Below, piece after piece: positions 1 to 7,819 of a stretch of 41,717 bases of DNA; position 1 is the first letter of the stretch; every line of letters begins with the position of its first letter. The notes under the pieces were generated by a model, which was not told the origin of the DNA, searched no databases, and was given only the letters and a program-made list of their open reading frames with translations. Origin of the DNA: Gammaproteobacteria bacterium (lineage in GTDB: Bacteria; Pseudomonadota; Gammaproteobacteria; Steroidobacterales; GCA-2729495); assembly GCA_029245525.1 (NCBI GenBank), contig JAQWPD010000035.1, forward strand, positions 1 to 41,717, written 5' to 3'. The translations under genes and the position numbers were made by a program.

Positions 1-183
1 CAGCTGATTAAATGCGCCGGCACAGGAAGAACATAACAATACTGCCAAGCCCATGATGGTCATCTGCCAGACTGTTAGATCGATACTGGGGCTTGCCACT
101 GCGCCAACCATAGCGCAAAGCATAATAAGGAAGCCAAGTCGCACCTTGGCCGTTTGATAAACCAGCTTGATTGTTTCAGTCAT
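1..183 (-). CDS. cyoE: Heme O synthase (protoheme IX farnesyltransferase), N-terminal fragment
   Basis: This is an open frame starting at the ATG whose complement lies at 181-183; it runs off the left edge after 61 codons. The visible part begins METHK-like with a polar N-terminus, then has two hydrophobic segments, and ends in AGAFNQL. That end matches the start of the first Asp-rich motif of UbiA-family heme O synthases (AGAFNQ followed by an ERDID-type motif). Family knowledge: the enzyme transfers farnesyl to heme B in the inner membrane to make heme O for terminal oxidases. Only about a fifth of the protein is visible, so another UbiA-family prenyltransferase is possible. Confidence 0.6.
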   Translation of the reverse strand, partial: MTETIKLVYQTAKVRLGFLIMLCAMVGAVASPSIDLTVWQMTIMGLAVLLCSSCAGAFNQL

Positions 184-622
184 AATTCTATGAAATTGTC
201 GTCGGATCAAGATCGATGTTGATCGATATAAAATAAGTTGCCGCACGATATGCGGCTTATCGCACTCGGTGGCGTCAGCTAAAGACCATGCTGACGCGTT
301 TCTGAGGCTGAGGATTATAGCGGAAAATTCGCAGACGCGGGGCATGCTTTACCGAGCTTAAAGCCATTTCGCAACGGCAGGAAAAATGCCGCAAGCGTGC
401 GCAAAAATCCGTCACAATTGGGGGCTCCTAAAAGCACAAAGGCACTCTGCATGCTGCTCCAGCGACTCTCTGAACCCTAATAAACATAAGGCTTCAAGCC
501 ATATAAGCTGGGGTTATAGCGGGATAACAACAACTACGTTCACAGATCACTGCGCGGTCTATAAATTATGCAATCGCTAATAGATTATAGATGACCGCTA
601 AGAACAGCACCGGAGTGACGCC
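184..622. other. Intergenic region between cyoE-like gene and cysH
   Basis: This 439-base region lies between the divergent cyoE-like gene and cysH. I see no convincing gene in it. It holds a GATCGAT direct repeat with a 10-base period (211-227), a short hairpin with GCCGCA/TGCGGC arms (240-245 and 251-256), and a perfect 8-base inverted repeat (272-279 and 290-297). The small open frames here lack ribosome binding sites and protein-like composition. Promoters for both flanking genes are expected here, but I could not place them with confidence. Confidence 0.5.
272..297. repeat. Inverted repeat, 8-base arms (hairpin or operator)
   Basis: The arms GCGTCAGC (272-279) and GCTGACGC (290-297) are perfectly complementary around a 10-base loop. 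No run of T follows on either side, so it is not a classical intrinsic terminator. It could be an operator or an RNA hairpin in the leader of cysH or of the cyoE-like gene. Confidence 0.4.
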
Positions 623-1432
623 ATGCGCGACGCAGCAGCAACAATTGAGGCCAGTAACACCCCCTCAGACCCAAGCGGTTTGGTGTTCGGCTGCAAGACG
701 GGAGGTCTCGCTTTTAACGAAGATCAAACTCGTCAGGCTGCACTCGACCACTGCAATCAGGTGTTCGGTTCTTTGTCTGCAGAAAAGCGCGTTGAGTGGT
801 CTTTGCAGCACCTGCCCGATCAGCATGTTTTAAGCTCAAGCTTCGGCGCACAGGCAGCGGTATCACTGCATCTGGTCACACAACAAAAACCAGATATTCC
901 AGTGCTGTTCGTTGATACCGGTTACCTCTTCCCGGAAACCTATCGTTTTATCGAAGAACTCAGCGAACGCCTGAAGCTAAACCTAAAAACCTACAGCAAC
1001 CCAATGACACCTGCGCGTCAAGAAGCGGTCCATGGCCAACGCTGGAATCAGGGCATTGATGGCATCGGCGCGTATAACCGAGATAACAAAGTACTGCCCA
1101 TGGAGCGCGGACTGCGCAAACTCAATACCGGCACTTGGTTTGCTGGTCTGCGTCGTTCGCAATCGAACTCACGTTCTGATGTGCAGTTTCTCGATTGGCA
1201 CGGTGACCGCTGGAAAGTACATCCTATTGCTGACTGGTCTGATCGTGATGTTTACAACTACTTAAAGAAGCATGATCTTCCCTATCATCCATTGTGGGAA
1301 AAGGGCTACGTGTCAATTGGTGATGTACACACCACCAAATCGTTGCATGATGTCGAGAGCATTGAAGAAACCCGTTTTTTCGGCCTGACGCGTGAATGTG
1401 GTTTGCATAAAATCGATTTATCAGAGCTATAA
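623..1432 (+). CDS. cysH: Phosphoadenosine phosphosulfate (PAPS) reductase
   Basis: CysH reduces PAPS to sulfite with thioredoxin in assimilatory sulfate reduction in the cytoplasm. The 269-residue product has the PAPS-binding segment SSSFGAQAAVSLHL, the conserved VDTGYLFPETYRF block, TWFAGLRRSQS, and the C-terminal catalytic ECGLH motif with Cys259. It lacks the extra Cys-Cys pairs that bind Fe-S in APS reductases, so it is the PAPS-using class, as in E. coli. The ATG has GGAG at 612-615, seven bases upstream. A strong terminator follows directly. The convergent neighbour is cysB, the usual regulator of this pathway, and the siroheme synthase gene lies just beyond it, which fits a sulfur-assimilation locus. 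Confidence 0.95.
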   Translation: MRDAAATIEASNTPSDPSGLVFGCKTGGLAFNEDQTRQAALDHCNQVFGSLSAEKRVEWSLQHLPDQHVLSSSFGAQAAVSLHLVTQQKPDIPVLFVDTGYLFPETYRFIEELSERLKLNLKTYSNPMTPARQEAVHGQRWNQGIDGIGAYNRDNKVLPMERGLRKLNTGTWFAGLRRSQSNSRSDVQFLDWHGDRWKVHPIADWSDRDVYNYLKKHDLPYHPLWEKGYVSIGDVHTTKSLHDVESIEETRFFGLTRECGLHKIDLSEL

Positions 1433-1447
1433 GGCCTGAAAAGCACG

Positions 1448-1489
1448 CACAAAAAAGCCTGAACCAACAACGGTTCAGGCTTTTTTGTG
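1448..1489. terminator. Bidirectional intrinsic terminator between cysH and cysB
   Basis: The arms 1448-1465 and 1472-1489 are perfectly complementary over 18 bases around a 6-base loop (AACAAC). The GC-rich core GCCTGAACC is flanked by A6 on the left and T6 on the right, so it can terminate transcripts from both cysH (plus) and cysB (minus). Confidence 0.93.
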
Positions 1490-1507
1490 TTTTTAATGAC
1501 TGCTTGT

Positions 1508-2518
1508 TTAAGCCGCAGAACCAAACTCTTCATTACAGCCGCCGCGCACCGGCAACACGATAGGCGCCAACAAAGCATCCACCTCTGCCTGAGTTTCAAG
1601 ATCGCCAATCTTACGGGTAATGTCCACTGATAGATGCGGAGCCAGCAACTCAGCAAACTCGAGCATGTAACCGCGTAAAACCGTATCCCGCCGAAAACCG
1701 ATCCAGGTTGTACTTTGCGGGAACAAGCCATGCGCGTCGAGCGCTACCAGATCCTCCTTGTCGCTGCACTCCCAAGCCATTGCGGCAACCACACCAACGC
1801 CCATACCCATGCGCACATAGGTCTTAATAATATCGGCATCACGTGCCGTAAACACCACATCGGGATCCAAACTTTTTTCATTGAAAGCCTTCTTAAAAGA
1901 TGACTCACCGGTAAGACTAAACACATAGGTCACCAGCGGAAATGCTGACAGATCTTTTAAAGTGAGTTTGTCCTTCTTTGCGGCTAGCGAATGCGCCTTC
2001 GGCACGACCACTATCCGTTCCCAGTGGTAACACGGCAGTAGAACCAGATCGGGAAACAAATCATAAGCCCCGGTCGCAATAGCAAAATCCACACTATTGG
2101 ATGCCACCAGTTCGGCAATCTGCTCGGACGTACCTTGATGCAATTCAAGGTTTACTTTTGGATAACGGGCGCGGAATGCCTGCACCACTTCGGGCAGCAC
2201 ATAGCGAGCCTGTGTGTGCGTAGTCGCAATCGACAAAGTCCCTTCCTGCTCAGAAGACAGATCACTGGCAAGACTGCGAATATTTTCAGTCTCGCGCATG
2301 ATACGGCGGGCTCGCGCAATAACTTCGTGACCGGCTGGAGTAATGGCAGCAAGGCTCTTCCCTTTGCGGGTAAATAACTGAATACCAAGTTCTTGCTCCA
2401 GCAGCTTCAATTGCTTGCTGATGCCAGGTTGACTGGTGTGCAAGCGCTCAGCTGCCGCAGTAATATTTAAATTACTGTCCGCAATTCCGAGTAAGTAACG
2501 AAGCTGTTGAAGTGTCAT
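1508..2518 (-). CDS. cysB: LysR-family transcriptional regulator CysB
   Basis: CysB activates sulfate-assimilation genes in response to N-acetylserine under sulfur limitation. The product is 336 residues from the chosen start, beginning MTLQQLRYLLGIADSNLN. An N-terminal winged helix-turn-helix (about residues 1-60, including TSQPGISKQ) is followed by the periplasmic-binding-protein-like effector domain. The CysB landmarks TTHTQARYVLP and GTSEQIAEL are present. An ATG 19 codons upstream is in frame, but E. coli CysB aligns from the ATG at 2518, so that start was chosen. It lies between cysH (convergent) and the cysG-hem operon (divergent), and the spacer 2519-2786 is a natural place for CysB control of cysG. 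Cbl is a close paralogue, but the context favours CysB. Confidence 0.9.
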   Translation of the reverse strand: MTLQQLRYLLGIADSNLNITAAAERLHTSQPGISKQLKLLEQELGIQLFTRKGKSLAAITPAGHEVIARARRIMRETENIRSLASDLSSEQEGTLSIATTHTQARYVLPEVVQAFRARYPKVNLELHQGTSEQIAELVASNSVDFAIATGAYDLFPDLVLLPCYHWERIVVVPKAHSLAAKKDKLTLKDLSAFPLVTYVFSLTGESSFKKAFNEKSLDPDVVFTARDADIIKTYVRMGMGVGVVAAMAWECSDKEDLVALDAHGLFPQSTTWIGFRRDTVLRGYMLEFAELLAPHLSVDITRKIGDLETQAEVDALLAPIVLPVRGGCNEEFGSAA

Positions 2519-2786
2519 AGCACCTGTTAACCTGATTTCATGCCCTATTGGAGGGTCTTCGGACCCCGTTATCATGTCCGGTTATATGTCATGGCCTATG
2601 CTGAAAACCGAGCAAAACAGGCAAAGTATCGGTCTATATAACCATTAGTTACATCAAACTGTCAAACCAAGGTCCCTTATTAAGGTGAGCTTATAGCACT
2701 GAGCAATAAGCCTCTGCAATAATATTATTATTCAGATACTTGCGCAGGCATTAAGGTATGCGCCCTGACCCAATTAACCGGAGGCC
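2519..2786. promoter_or_regulatory. Divergent promoter region between cysB and the cysG-hem operon
   Basis: These 268 bases separate cysB (minus) from cysG (plus). The stretch 2636-2735 is AT-rich and should contain the promoters and probably CysB sites; I could not assign -35/-10 boxes reliably. A 10-codon reading frame starts at ATG 2758 and ends at TGA 2788-2790, overlapping the TTG start candidate of cysG as TTGA. It may be a leader peptide or chance. Confidence 0.4.
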
Positions 2787-4253
2787 TTGACGCCTCCACC
2801 GCACCCCGGAACTGCGTTGGACTACTTTCCTCTATTTGCCGAGCTCCATCAACAACCCTGTCTCGTCGTCGGGGGTGGTGTTGTGGCGCGTCGGAAAATA
2901 GACCTACTGCTCCGCGCCGGGGCCAGAGTCACAGTCAATGCACCAGAACTCGACAATGAACTGGCCGTATTGGTCGAGCGCAAACAATTGACCTGGGTGG
3001 CCGATACCTTCAAGCCCGACTTAATCGATGCAGCTCTGCTGGTGATTGCCGCCACCAACGATGCCGCGGTCAATGCTGAAGTAGCACACCTGTGTAAAAC
3101 TCGACTCAAACTGTGCAACGTTGTCGACGACCGCAATGCCTCCGGCTTTATCATGCCGGCCATTGTCGATCGATCGCCCATTCAAGTTGCTATTTCCAGC
3201 GGAGGCAAAAGTCCGGTGCTCGCCACGCGTATTCGTCAGCAGCTCGAAGTGAGCTTGTCCAAACAATTGGGCCAACTCGCAAACTGGGCTGACGAGTGGC
3301 GCGATGATGTGCGCGGTCGTTTTGATACCAGCAATAACGTGCGTCATTTCTGGCGTGACCTATTCGCGAGCCCCACGGCAAATAAAGTACTCACCAATGA
3401 TATCGCCGGTGCCAATCGCGATATGAACAACGCGTTAGCCAACTCCTCCGATGTTGCTGAAGGGGAAGCCTATATTGTCGGTGCCGGCTGCGGCGATCCT
3501 GACCTGCTCACGCTGCGCGGAGCCCAACTGCTGCAGCAGGCTGATGTAGTTTTGTACGATCGCCTGGTTGCTCCGGCAATTTTAGACATTGGTCGGCGCG
3601 ATGCTGAGAAGATTTCAGTCGGCAAAGAAGCCGGTGCTGCAATAAGCAGTCAGGATGAGATCAATGCACTGCTGGTAAACAAAGTAGGCGCAGGCTTGCG
3701 TGTCTGTCGTCTGAAAGGTGGTGATCCATTTATCTTTGGGCGCGGCAGTGAAGAAATCCAGGCACTGGCACAGGCCGGTTTACGCTGGCAGGTAGTGCCC
3801 GGCATTACTGCGGCTAGTGGTGCCAGCAGTTACGCTGGCATTCCGCTTACTCATCGCGGCTTGGCCCGTTCCGTCGTGTTTGTTACCGCGCGCGACCGGC
3901 ATGATCAGCCACCGCCAAATTGGAAGGCTCTGGCGGCGGGCGAACAAACCATTGTGCTGTATATGGGTGTAGCAAAAGCGGCAGAAATCGAAGCAGGCTT
4001 AACCAATGCAGGCAAAGCCGCAACCACACCCATTGCTATAGTTCAGAATGGCACAACCCGCGCACAAAGAACTGTCCGTGGCGAACTGGGCCAACTGGCT
4101 GAGCTTATTGCGCAACAGGCGATTACCGCGCCTGCCGTCATTATCGTCGGTGAAGTCACACAACTTGCCGATGAGCTGAGCTGGTTTACCGGCAATACTC
4201 AAACCGAAGCCCGCTGGTCTAGCGCCGGATTCAATGCCGACAATAACCAGTAA
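2787..4253 (+). CDS. cysG: Siroheme synthase CysG (trifunctional)
   Basis: CysG makes siroheme, the sulfite reductase cofactor, from uroporphyrinogen III by two C-methylations, NAD-dependent oxidation and iron insertion. The N-terminal dehydrogenase/chelatase half has VVGGGVVARRK, VVDDRNASGF and SSGGKSPVLA. The C-terminal SUMT half has VGAGCGDPDLLTLRG, RLKGGDPFIFGRG and VLYMGV. The length of 488 compares with 457 in E. coli; a linker of about 25 residues before the SUMT domain explains part of the excess. There is no ATG start. TTG at 2787 gives the longest frame, but GGAGG (2780-2784) is only two bases away. TTG at 2817 would start MDYFPLFAEL, which aligns directly with the E. coli N-terminus. 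It heads the tetrapyrrole operon, 33 bases before the GluTR-like gene. Confidence 0.93.
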   Translation: MTPPPHPGTALDYFPLFAELHQQPCLVVGGGVVARRKIDLLLRAGARVTVNAPELDNELAVLVERKQLTWVADTFKPDLIDAALLVIAATNDAAVNAEVAHLCKTRLKLCNVVDDRNASGFIMPAIVDRSPIQVAISSGGKSPVLATRIRQQLEVSLSKQLGQLANWADEWRDDVRGRFDTSNNVRHFWRDLFASPTANKVLTNDIAGANRDMNNALANSSDVAEGEAYIVGAGCGDPDLLTLRGAQLLQQADVVLYDRLVAPAILDIGRRDAEKISVGKEAGAAISSQDEINALLVNKVGAGLRVCRLKGGDPFIFGRGSEEIQALAQAGLRWQVVPGITAASGASSYAGIPLTHRGLARSVVFVTARDRHDQPPPNWKALAAGEQTIVLYMGVAKAAEIEAGLTNAGKAATTPIAIVQNGTTRAQRTVRGELGQLAELIAQQAITAPAVIIVGEVTQLADELSWFTGNTQTEARWSSAGFNADNNQ

Positions 4254-4286
4254 CATTTACCTATAAGCACTAAGATATAAAGCACG

Positions 4287-5255
4287 ATGACACACGCAAT
4301 GCATATTGATGATCTAATGGTTTTACACCAACTAAAAGCCAGCAATGGCTTGGCCAACTGGCTGATCGACTGCCCGAGCCCGGATGCGCCCGGCTTTTTT
4401 CTCGATACCTGCATGCGGCAACTTGCTATTCCGGCAACACTAAATTTAGCTGATAGCATTAATGGCTACGCTGCGGGTAATGCACTGGAGCTCTTTCGCG
4501 GCAAAGATGCTTACCAATTTCTGCTTGAAGTTTGCACCGGACTGCACAGCGCAATTCCTGCAGAAACCAACGTGCTCGGGCAGATAAAAAGTGCCTGGTC
4601 AGAGTGCACTAAACACCTGCGCCGCGAAGATATTAGGCACCTGCAGCCCGTCATCCAAAGCCTGCTGAATGACAGCAAAGCTATTCGCCATGAGCATTTG
4701 CAGGGTTTGGGCGGCAATTCCTATGGTTCGCTCGCGCGTAAGCTACTGCAGCCTGACCCACGCGGACGAATTCTGTTTGTCGGCTCGGGCGAACTGACTC
4801 AGTCGATGCTGCCATTTTTTCGCAACCTGAATGTTGGTCTGTGGAATTACCGGCTCCCGGTCGATGCACCGGTATGGACTGACCATGTCTTTGAACCTGA
4901 CCAAAGCGCAGAGGCTGCGGACTGGGCAACTGTGGTCATTCTGACCACACCACCCGACACCACCAATGATCATCGCTGGACCCGCTTACTCGCCGAGTAT
5001 CCTATGGAGGCCATACTGCATCTCGGAGTGCGGCGCGAACTGCCAGGCATATGGGCCGCCACAAGCAAGCTGCTAACGCTGGACCATGTGTTTGATCTGC
5101 GTCGCTCACAAACCAATATTCGTAACCTGCAGTTACAGCGCGCACAGGCTGCCTGTGCCGAGCAGGCCGAGTATCGGGCAAAAACCTCGTTTAATACCCA
5201 GCGGGGCACCCAAGAAAAAGCGACTTCACAAGCAAGTGCAAAAGTCTCAGCCTGA
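4287..5255 (+). CDS. Shortened glutamyl-tRNA reductase-like protein (HemA family)
   Basis: Glutamyl-tRNA reductase reduces Glu-tRNA to glutamate-1-semialdehyde with NADPH, the first step of C5 tetrapyrrole synthesis. This 322-residue protein keeps the catalytic-cysteine region (LDTCMRQ, Cys42 matching Cys50 of STCNRTE in E. coli). It also keeps the GLHSAIPAETNVLGQIK block corresponding to GLDSLVLGEPQILGQVK, and an NADPH-binding ILFVGSGELTQSM at about residue 167. It stops shortly after the nucleotide domain: the C-terminal helical dimerisation domain of the roughly 420-residue family is missing, replaced by a short polar tail. Sequence around the cysteine is divergent (NRTE to MRQL). Its place before hemC/hemB/hemL supports a tetrapyrrole role, but activity as a true GluTR is uncertain. 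Its TGA overlaps the next ATG by one base. Confidence 0.72.
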   Translation: MTHAMHIDDLMVLHQLKASNGLANWLIDCPSPDAPGFFLDTCMRQLAIPATLNLADSINGYAAGNALELFRGKDAYQFLLEVCTGLHSAIPAETNVLGQIKSAWSECTKHLRREDIRHLQPVIQSLLNDSKAIRHEHLQGLGGNSYGSLARKLLQPDPRGRILFVGSGELTQSMLPFFRNLNVGLWNYRLPVDAPVWTDHVFEPDQSAEAADWATVVILTTPPDTTNDHRWTRLLAEYPMEAILHLGVRRELPGIWAATSKLLTLDHVFDLRRSQTNIRNLQLQRAQAACAEQAEYRAKTSFNTQRGTQEKATSQASAKVSA

Positions 5256-6811
5256 TGTCGGGCCCTCTCGAAAACACTGCGCGTCAACGCATACTAAAAC
5301 TTGGTAGCCGCCAGTCACCTTTGGCGGTCGCACAAAGTCGACTAATTAAAGCAGCACTTGAAGCAGATCACCCGACAGTGGCCGTTAAAATTATCGAATT
5401 TGTAACCCGTGGGGACAAAGATCAGCAGACGCCACTCACAGATGTTAAAGACCCAAATTTTTTCAATGCCGAACTCGATACTGCTCTGCTTAATGGCGAT
5501 ATCGATTTTTGCGTGCATTCATTAAAAGATTTGCCACTGGTTCGACCAGAAGGTATTTCTATTGCAGCCATCCCGGAACGCGAAAACCCACGCGATGCAG
5601 TACTGTTTCGCGCAGATGTTGTCGAAAAAATTCGTCGCGGCGAACCACTTAGAATTGGCACGTCTTCCGCTCGGCGTGGCGCAGGCATTCAACGTTTTTT
5701 GCCCATGGCATTGCCACACGACAGCAACACAGCAATTATTGAACCGCAGGCCATTCGCGGCCCCGTGGACCAACGATTGCTGCGCTTACAAGATAACGCC
5801 GAAGATGCACTCGATGGCGTAGTGCTCGCCATGGCTGGCCTCAACCGGCTGTTTAATGATGGCGACGGACGCGCCATTATCGAACCATTGCTCAAAAATC
5901 TGCGCTGGATGGTGTTGCCGATCAGCGAATTCCCCTGCGCACCGGGTCAGGCCGCACTCGCTATAGAGTGCCGGCATGATGACGCTGAAACCCGATTATT
6001 ACTCGGCAGCCTACTCGATGAAGAAACCGCCAAAATCGTTATGACCGAAAGAGCGTTGCTGGCCGATCTTAGTGAAGAGCAGCGGGCTCGTTACAGCGCG
6101 ACAGCTATTCCGCACCCGCTACTTAATGTGCTGCTGTGGATTAACCCCGGCGACCAAGGTGGTGCCTATGCCGACACCGAGCTTCATTGGCTCGCTCCGG
6201 TTCCTCCTGGCAAGTGCAAAGCCTTTGATGAGTCGCTTCCGGAAGGTTTCCGTCAACGCCGGACGCTGCCGGTGCCCGCAGATCTGAGCAACAAACCTGC
6301 TGTATTTATTGCGCACCATCGTGCGCTGCCCGAGTCCGGGCAGCCCAAGCTGCCCAAGCGTATCTGGACCAGCGGTATCATGAGCTGGCAAAAGCTTGCG
6401 GCGCGAGGCATCTGGATTGAAGGCTGTGCCGAAAACCTGAGTTTTGAGTCGATAAAACCAGAACTCGCCACCGCGGTACTGCAACTGCCACCGCTCAAAA
6501 AGTGGATCGCCCTCACTCATGCTGATGCGGAGAGCAGCTGGGAGGACTCGGGCATAGGTCATGTGGTTTCCACTTACCGTATTGAGACCGCCGAACTGCG
6601 TCCAATAGCGCTGGAAGATACGCTCAGAGCCTGCAGTCATTTTTACTGGAACAGTTTTAACGAGTATCTGGCTATGGAAGCTATGGTTCCTGACCATGCT
6701 CACCATGCCTGCGGTGCGGGCAAAACCCTGCGTCAATTGCAGGAGTATGGTGTCTGGACGGTGGATGTGTTTCCATCGCGCAAACACTGGCAAAAGTGGA
6801 TTAACTCATGA
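5255..6811 (+). CDS. Hydroxymethylbilane synthase-like / uroporphyrinogen-III synthase-like fusion
   Basis: Residues 12-300 resemble porphobilinogen deaminase (HemC). Visible landmarks are LGSRQSPLAVAQ, VHSLKDLP with the catalytic Asp92, GTSSARR, the arginines of IRGPVDQR, AGLNRL and GQAALAIECR. The motif GGC that carries the dipyrromethane cofactor (Cys242 in E. coli) is absent: the aligned stretch reads LSEEQRAR, with Gln near residue 276. Residues 300-518 resemble a divergent HemD (uroporphyrinogen-III synthase): WTSGIMSWQKL in the middle and, near the end, HACGAGKTLRQLQEYGV, comparable to the IGPKTAEAL motif. HemC-HemD fusions are known, for example in Leptospira. The gene overlaps its neighbours (TGATG upstream, ATGA downstream), so it is translationally coupled. 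Either the first half is inactive or it works without the usual covalent cofactor. Confidence 0.78.
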   Translation: MSGPLENTARQRILKLGSRQSPLAVAQSRLIKAALEADHPTVAVKIIEFVTRGDKDQQTPLTDVKDPNFFNAELDTALLNGDIDFCVHSLKDLPLVRPEGISIAAIPERENPRDAVLFRADVVEKIRRGEPLRIGTSSARRGAGIQRFLPMALPHDSNTAIIEPQAIRGPVDQRLLRLQDNAEDALDGVVLAMAGLNRLFNDGDGRAIIEPLLKNLRWMVLPISEFPCAPGQAALAIECRHDDAETRLLLGSLLDEETAKIVMTERALLADLSEEQRARYSATAIPHPLLNVLLWINPGDQGGAYADTELHWLAPVPPGKCKAFDESLPEGFRQRRTLPVPADLSNKPAVFIAHHRALPESGQPKLPKRIWTSGIMSWQKLAARGIWIEGCAENLSFESIKPELATAVLQLPPLKKWIALTHADAESSWEDSGIGHVVSTYRIETAELRPIALEDTLRACSHFYWNSFNEYLAMEAMVPDHAHHACGAGKTLRQLQEYGVWTVDVFPSRKHWQKWINS

Positions 6812-7806
6812 GCATTACCCGCGGCGCAGCATTGTCACAACGACGCCTGAGACAAAACAGTCACATCCGCGAACTTACGCGCGAAGTGCGGGTGTCAGCC
6901 GAGCAATTTGTACAGCCCCTATTTGTCATCGAAGGTCTCGCCGAGAAACAATCTGTGCCCGGGCTGAATGGTGTGTACCGTGAAACGATCGCATCGCTGA
7001 TTACTCAGATGGAAGCCGATCTGGCAGCTGGCATTAGTAAATTTCTACTGTTTGGCGTGCCCGAAGCCAAAGCCTTGCATAACTTTGATTTTAGCTTTTT
7101 AAGCACACAAGTCCGCGCACTTAAACAGCACTTCGGGCACAGCATCTGGTTAGCGGTAGACGTCTGCCTGTGCTCATCTACCGAACACGCTCACTGTGGT
7201 GTCATAAATGACGATGGCGATCATGTCCTCAATGGCGATACAGTCGCCGCGCTGAGCGATGCCGCAGTAAGTTACGCAGCAGCCGGCGCCGATTGTGTGG
7301 CGCCCAGCGACATGATGGATGGACGCGTTGCCGCCATCCGCCATGCACTTGATTCCGCCGGCCTCGAACGTACCGTTATTATGAGCTACTCGGCAAAATT
7401 CCATTCCGGCTTTTACGGCCCATTCCGCTTGGCTGCAGATTCGTCACCAGCGCCGGATAACCAGCTCACCGACCGTTCCAGCTATCAGATCGATCCGGCA
7501 CGACCGAATGATGCTTTATTAAGTTCTGCGCGTGATGCAGATGAAGGCGCTGATATTCTCATGGTGAAACCTGGCCTGCCTTACCTCGATGTGCTGGCTG
7601 ATTTATCGGCCGAAATTCCATTACCGTGGGCTGTGTATCACACCAGCGGTGAATGCGCTGCACTTGAGTTGCTTGCCCGAGAACAACTTGCCGACCGCAC
7701 ACAAAGCAATCTTGAAACCTGGATGGCATTTGTCCGTGCGGGCGCCAGTATCATTATTTCTTATAACGCCCGGTTCGCGCCGGAGTGGCTCAGCAGCAAA
7801 ACTTAA
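6808..7806 (+). CDS. hemB: Delta-aminolevulinic acid dehydratase (porphobilinogen synthase)
   Basis: HemB condenses two 5-aminolevulinate molecules to porphobilinogen. The 332-residue protein has all three cysteines of the catalytic zinc site (Cys120, Cys122 and Cys130 in CLCSSTEHAHCG). Both active-site lysines are present: Lys197 in SYSAKFHSGFYGPF and Lys254 in VKPGLPYLDVL. It therefore looks fully active and is the zinc-dependent type. The ATG overlaps the upstream stop as ATGA, and hemL follows 13 bases later, so expression is coupled to the HemC-like fusion. Confidence 0.96.
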   Translation: MSITRGAALSQRRLRQNSHIRELTREVRVSAEQFVQPLFVIEGLAEKQSVPGLNGVYRETIASLITQMEADLAAGISKFLLFGVPEAKALHNFDFSFLSTQVRALKQHFGHSIWLAVDVCLCSSTEHAHCGVINDDGDHVLNGDTVAALSDAAVSYAAAGADCVAPSDMMDGRVAAIRHALDSAGLERTVIMSYSAKFHSGFYGPFRLAADSSPAPDNQLTDRSSYQIDPARPNDALLSSARDADEGADILMVKPGLPYLDVLADLSAEIPLPWAVYHTSGECAALELLAREQLADRTQSNLETWMAFVRAGASIIISYNARFAPEWLSSKT

Positions 7807-7819
7807 AAGCCCCGATACC

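Noticed and set aside
386-580. 64-codon open frame upstream of cysH
   Set aside because: No ribosome binding site, Ser/His/Cys-rich composition and no recognisable motif.
1306-1731. 141-codon minus-strand frame across the cysH-cysB junction
   Set aside because: It crosses the strong terminator and overlaps both real genes; it is a shadow frame.
7589-7819. Longer HemL start giving a 505-residue protein
   Set aside because: The extension overlaps hemB in another frame and does not resemble HemL; the family N-terminus begins at ATG 7820.
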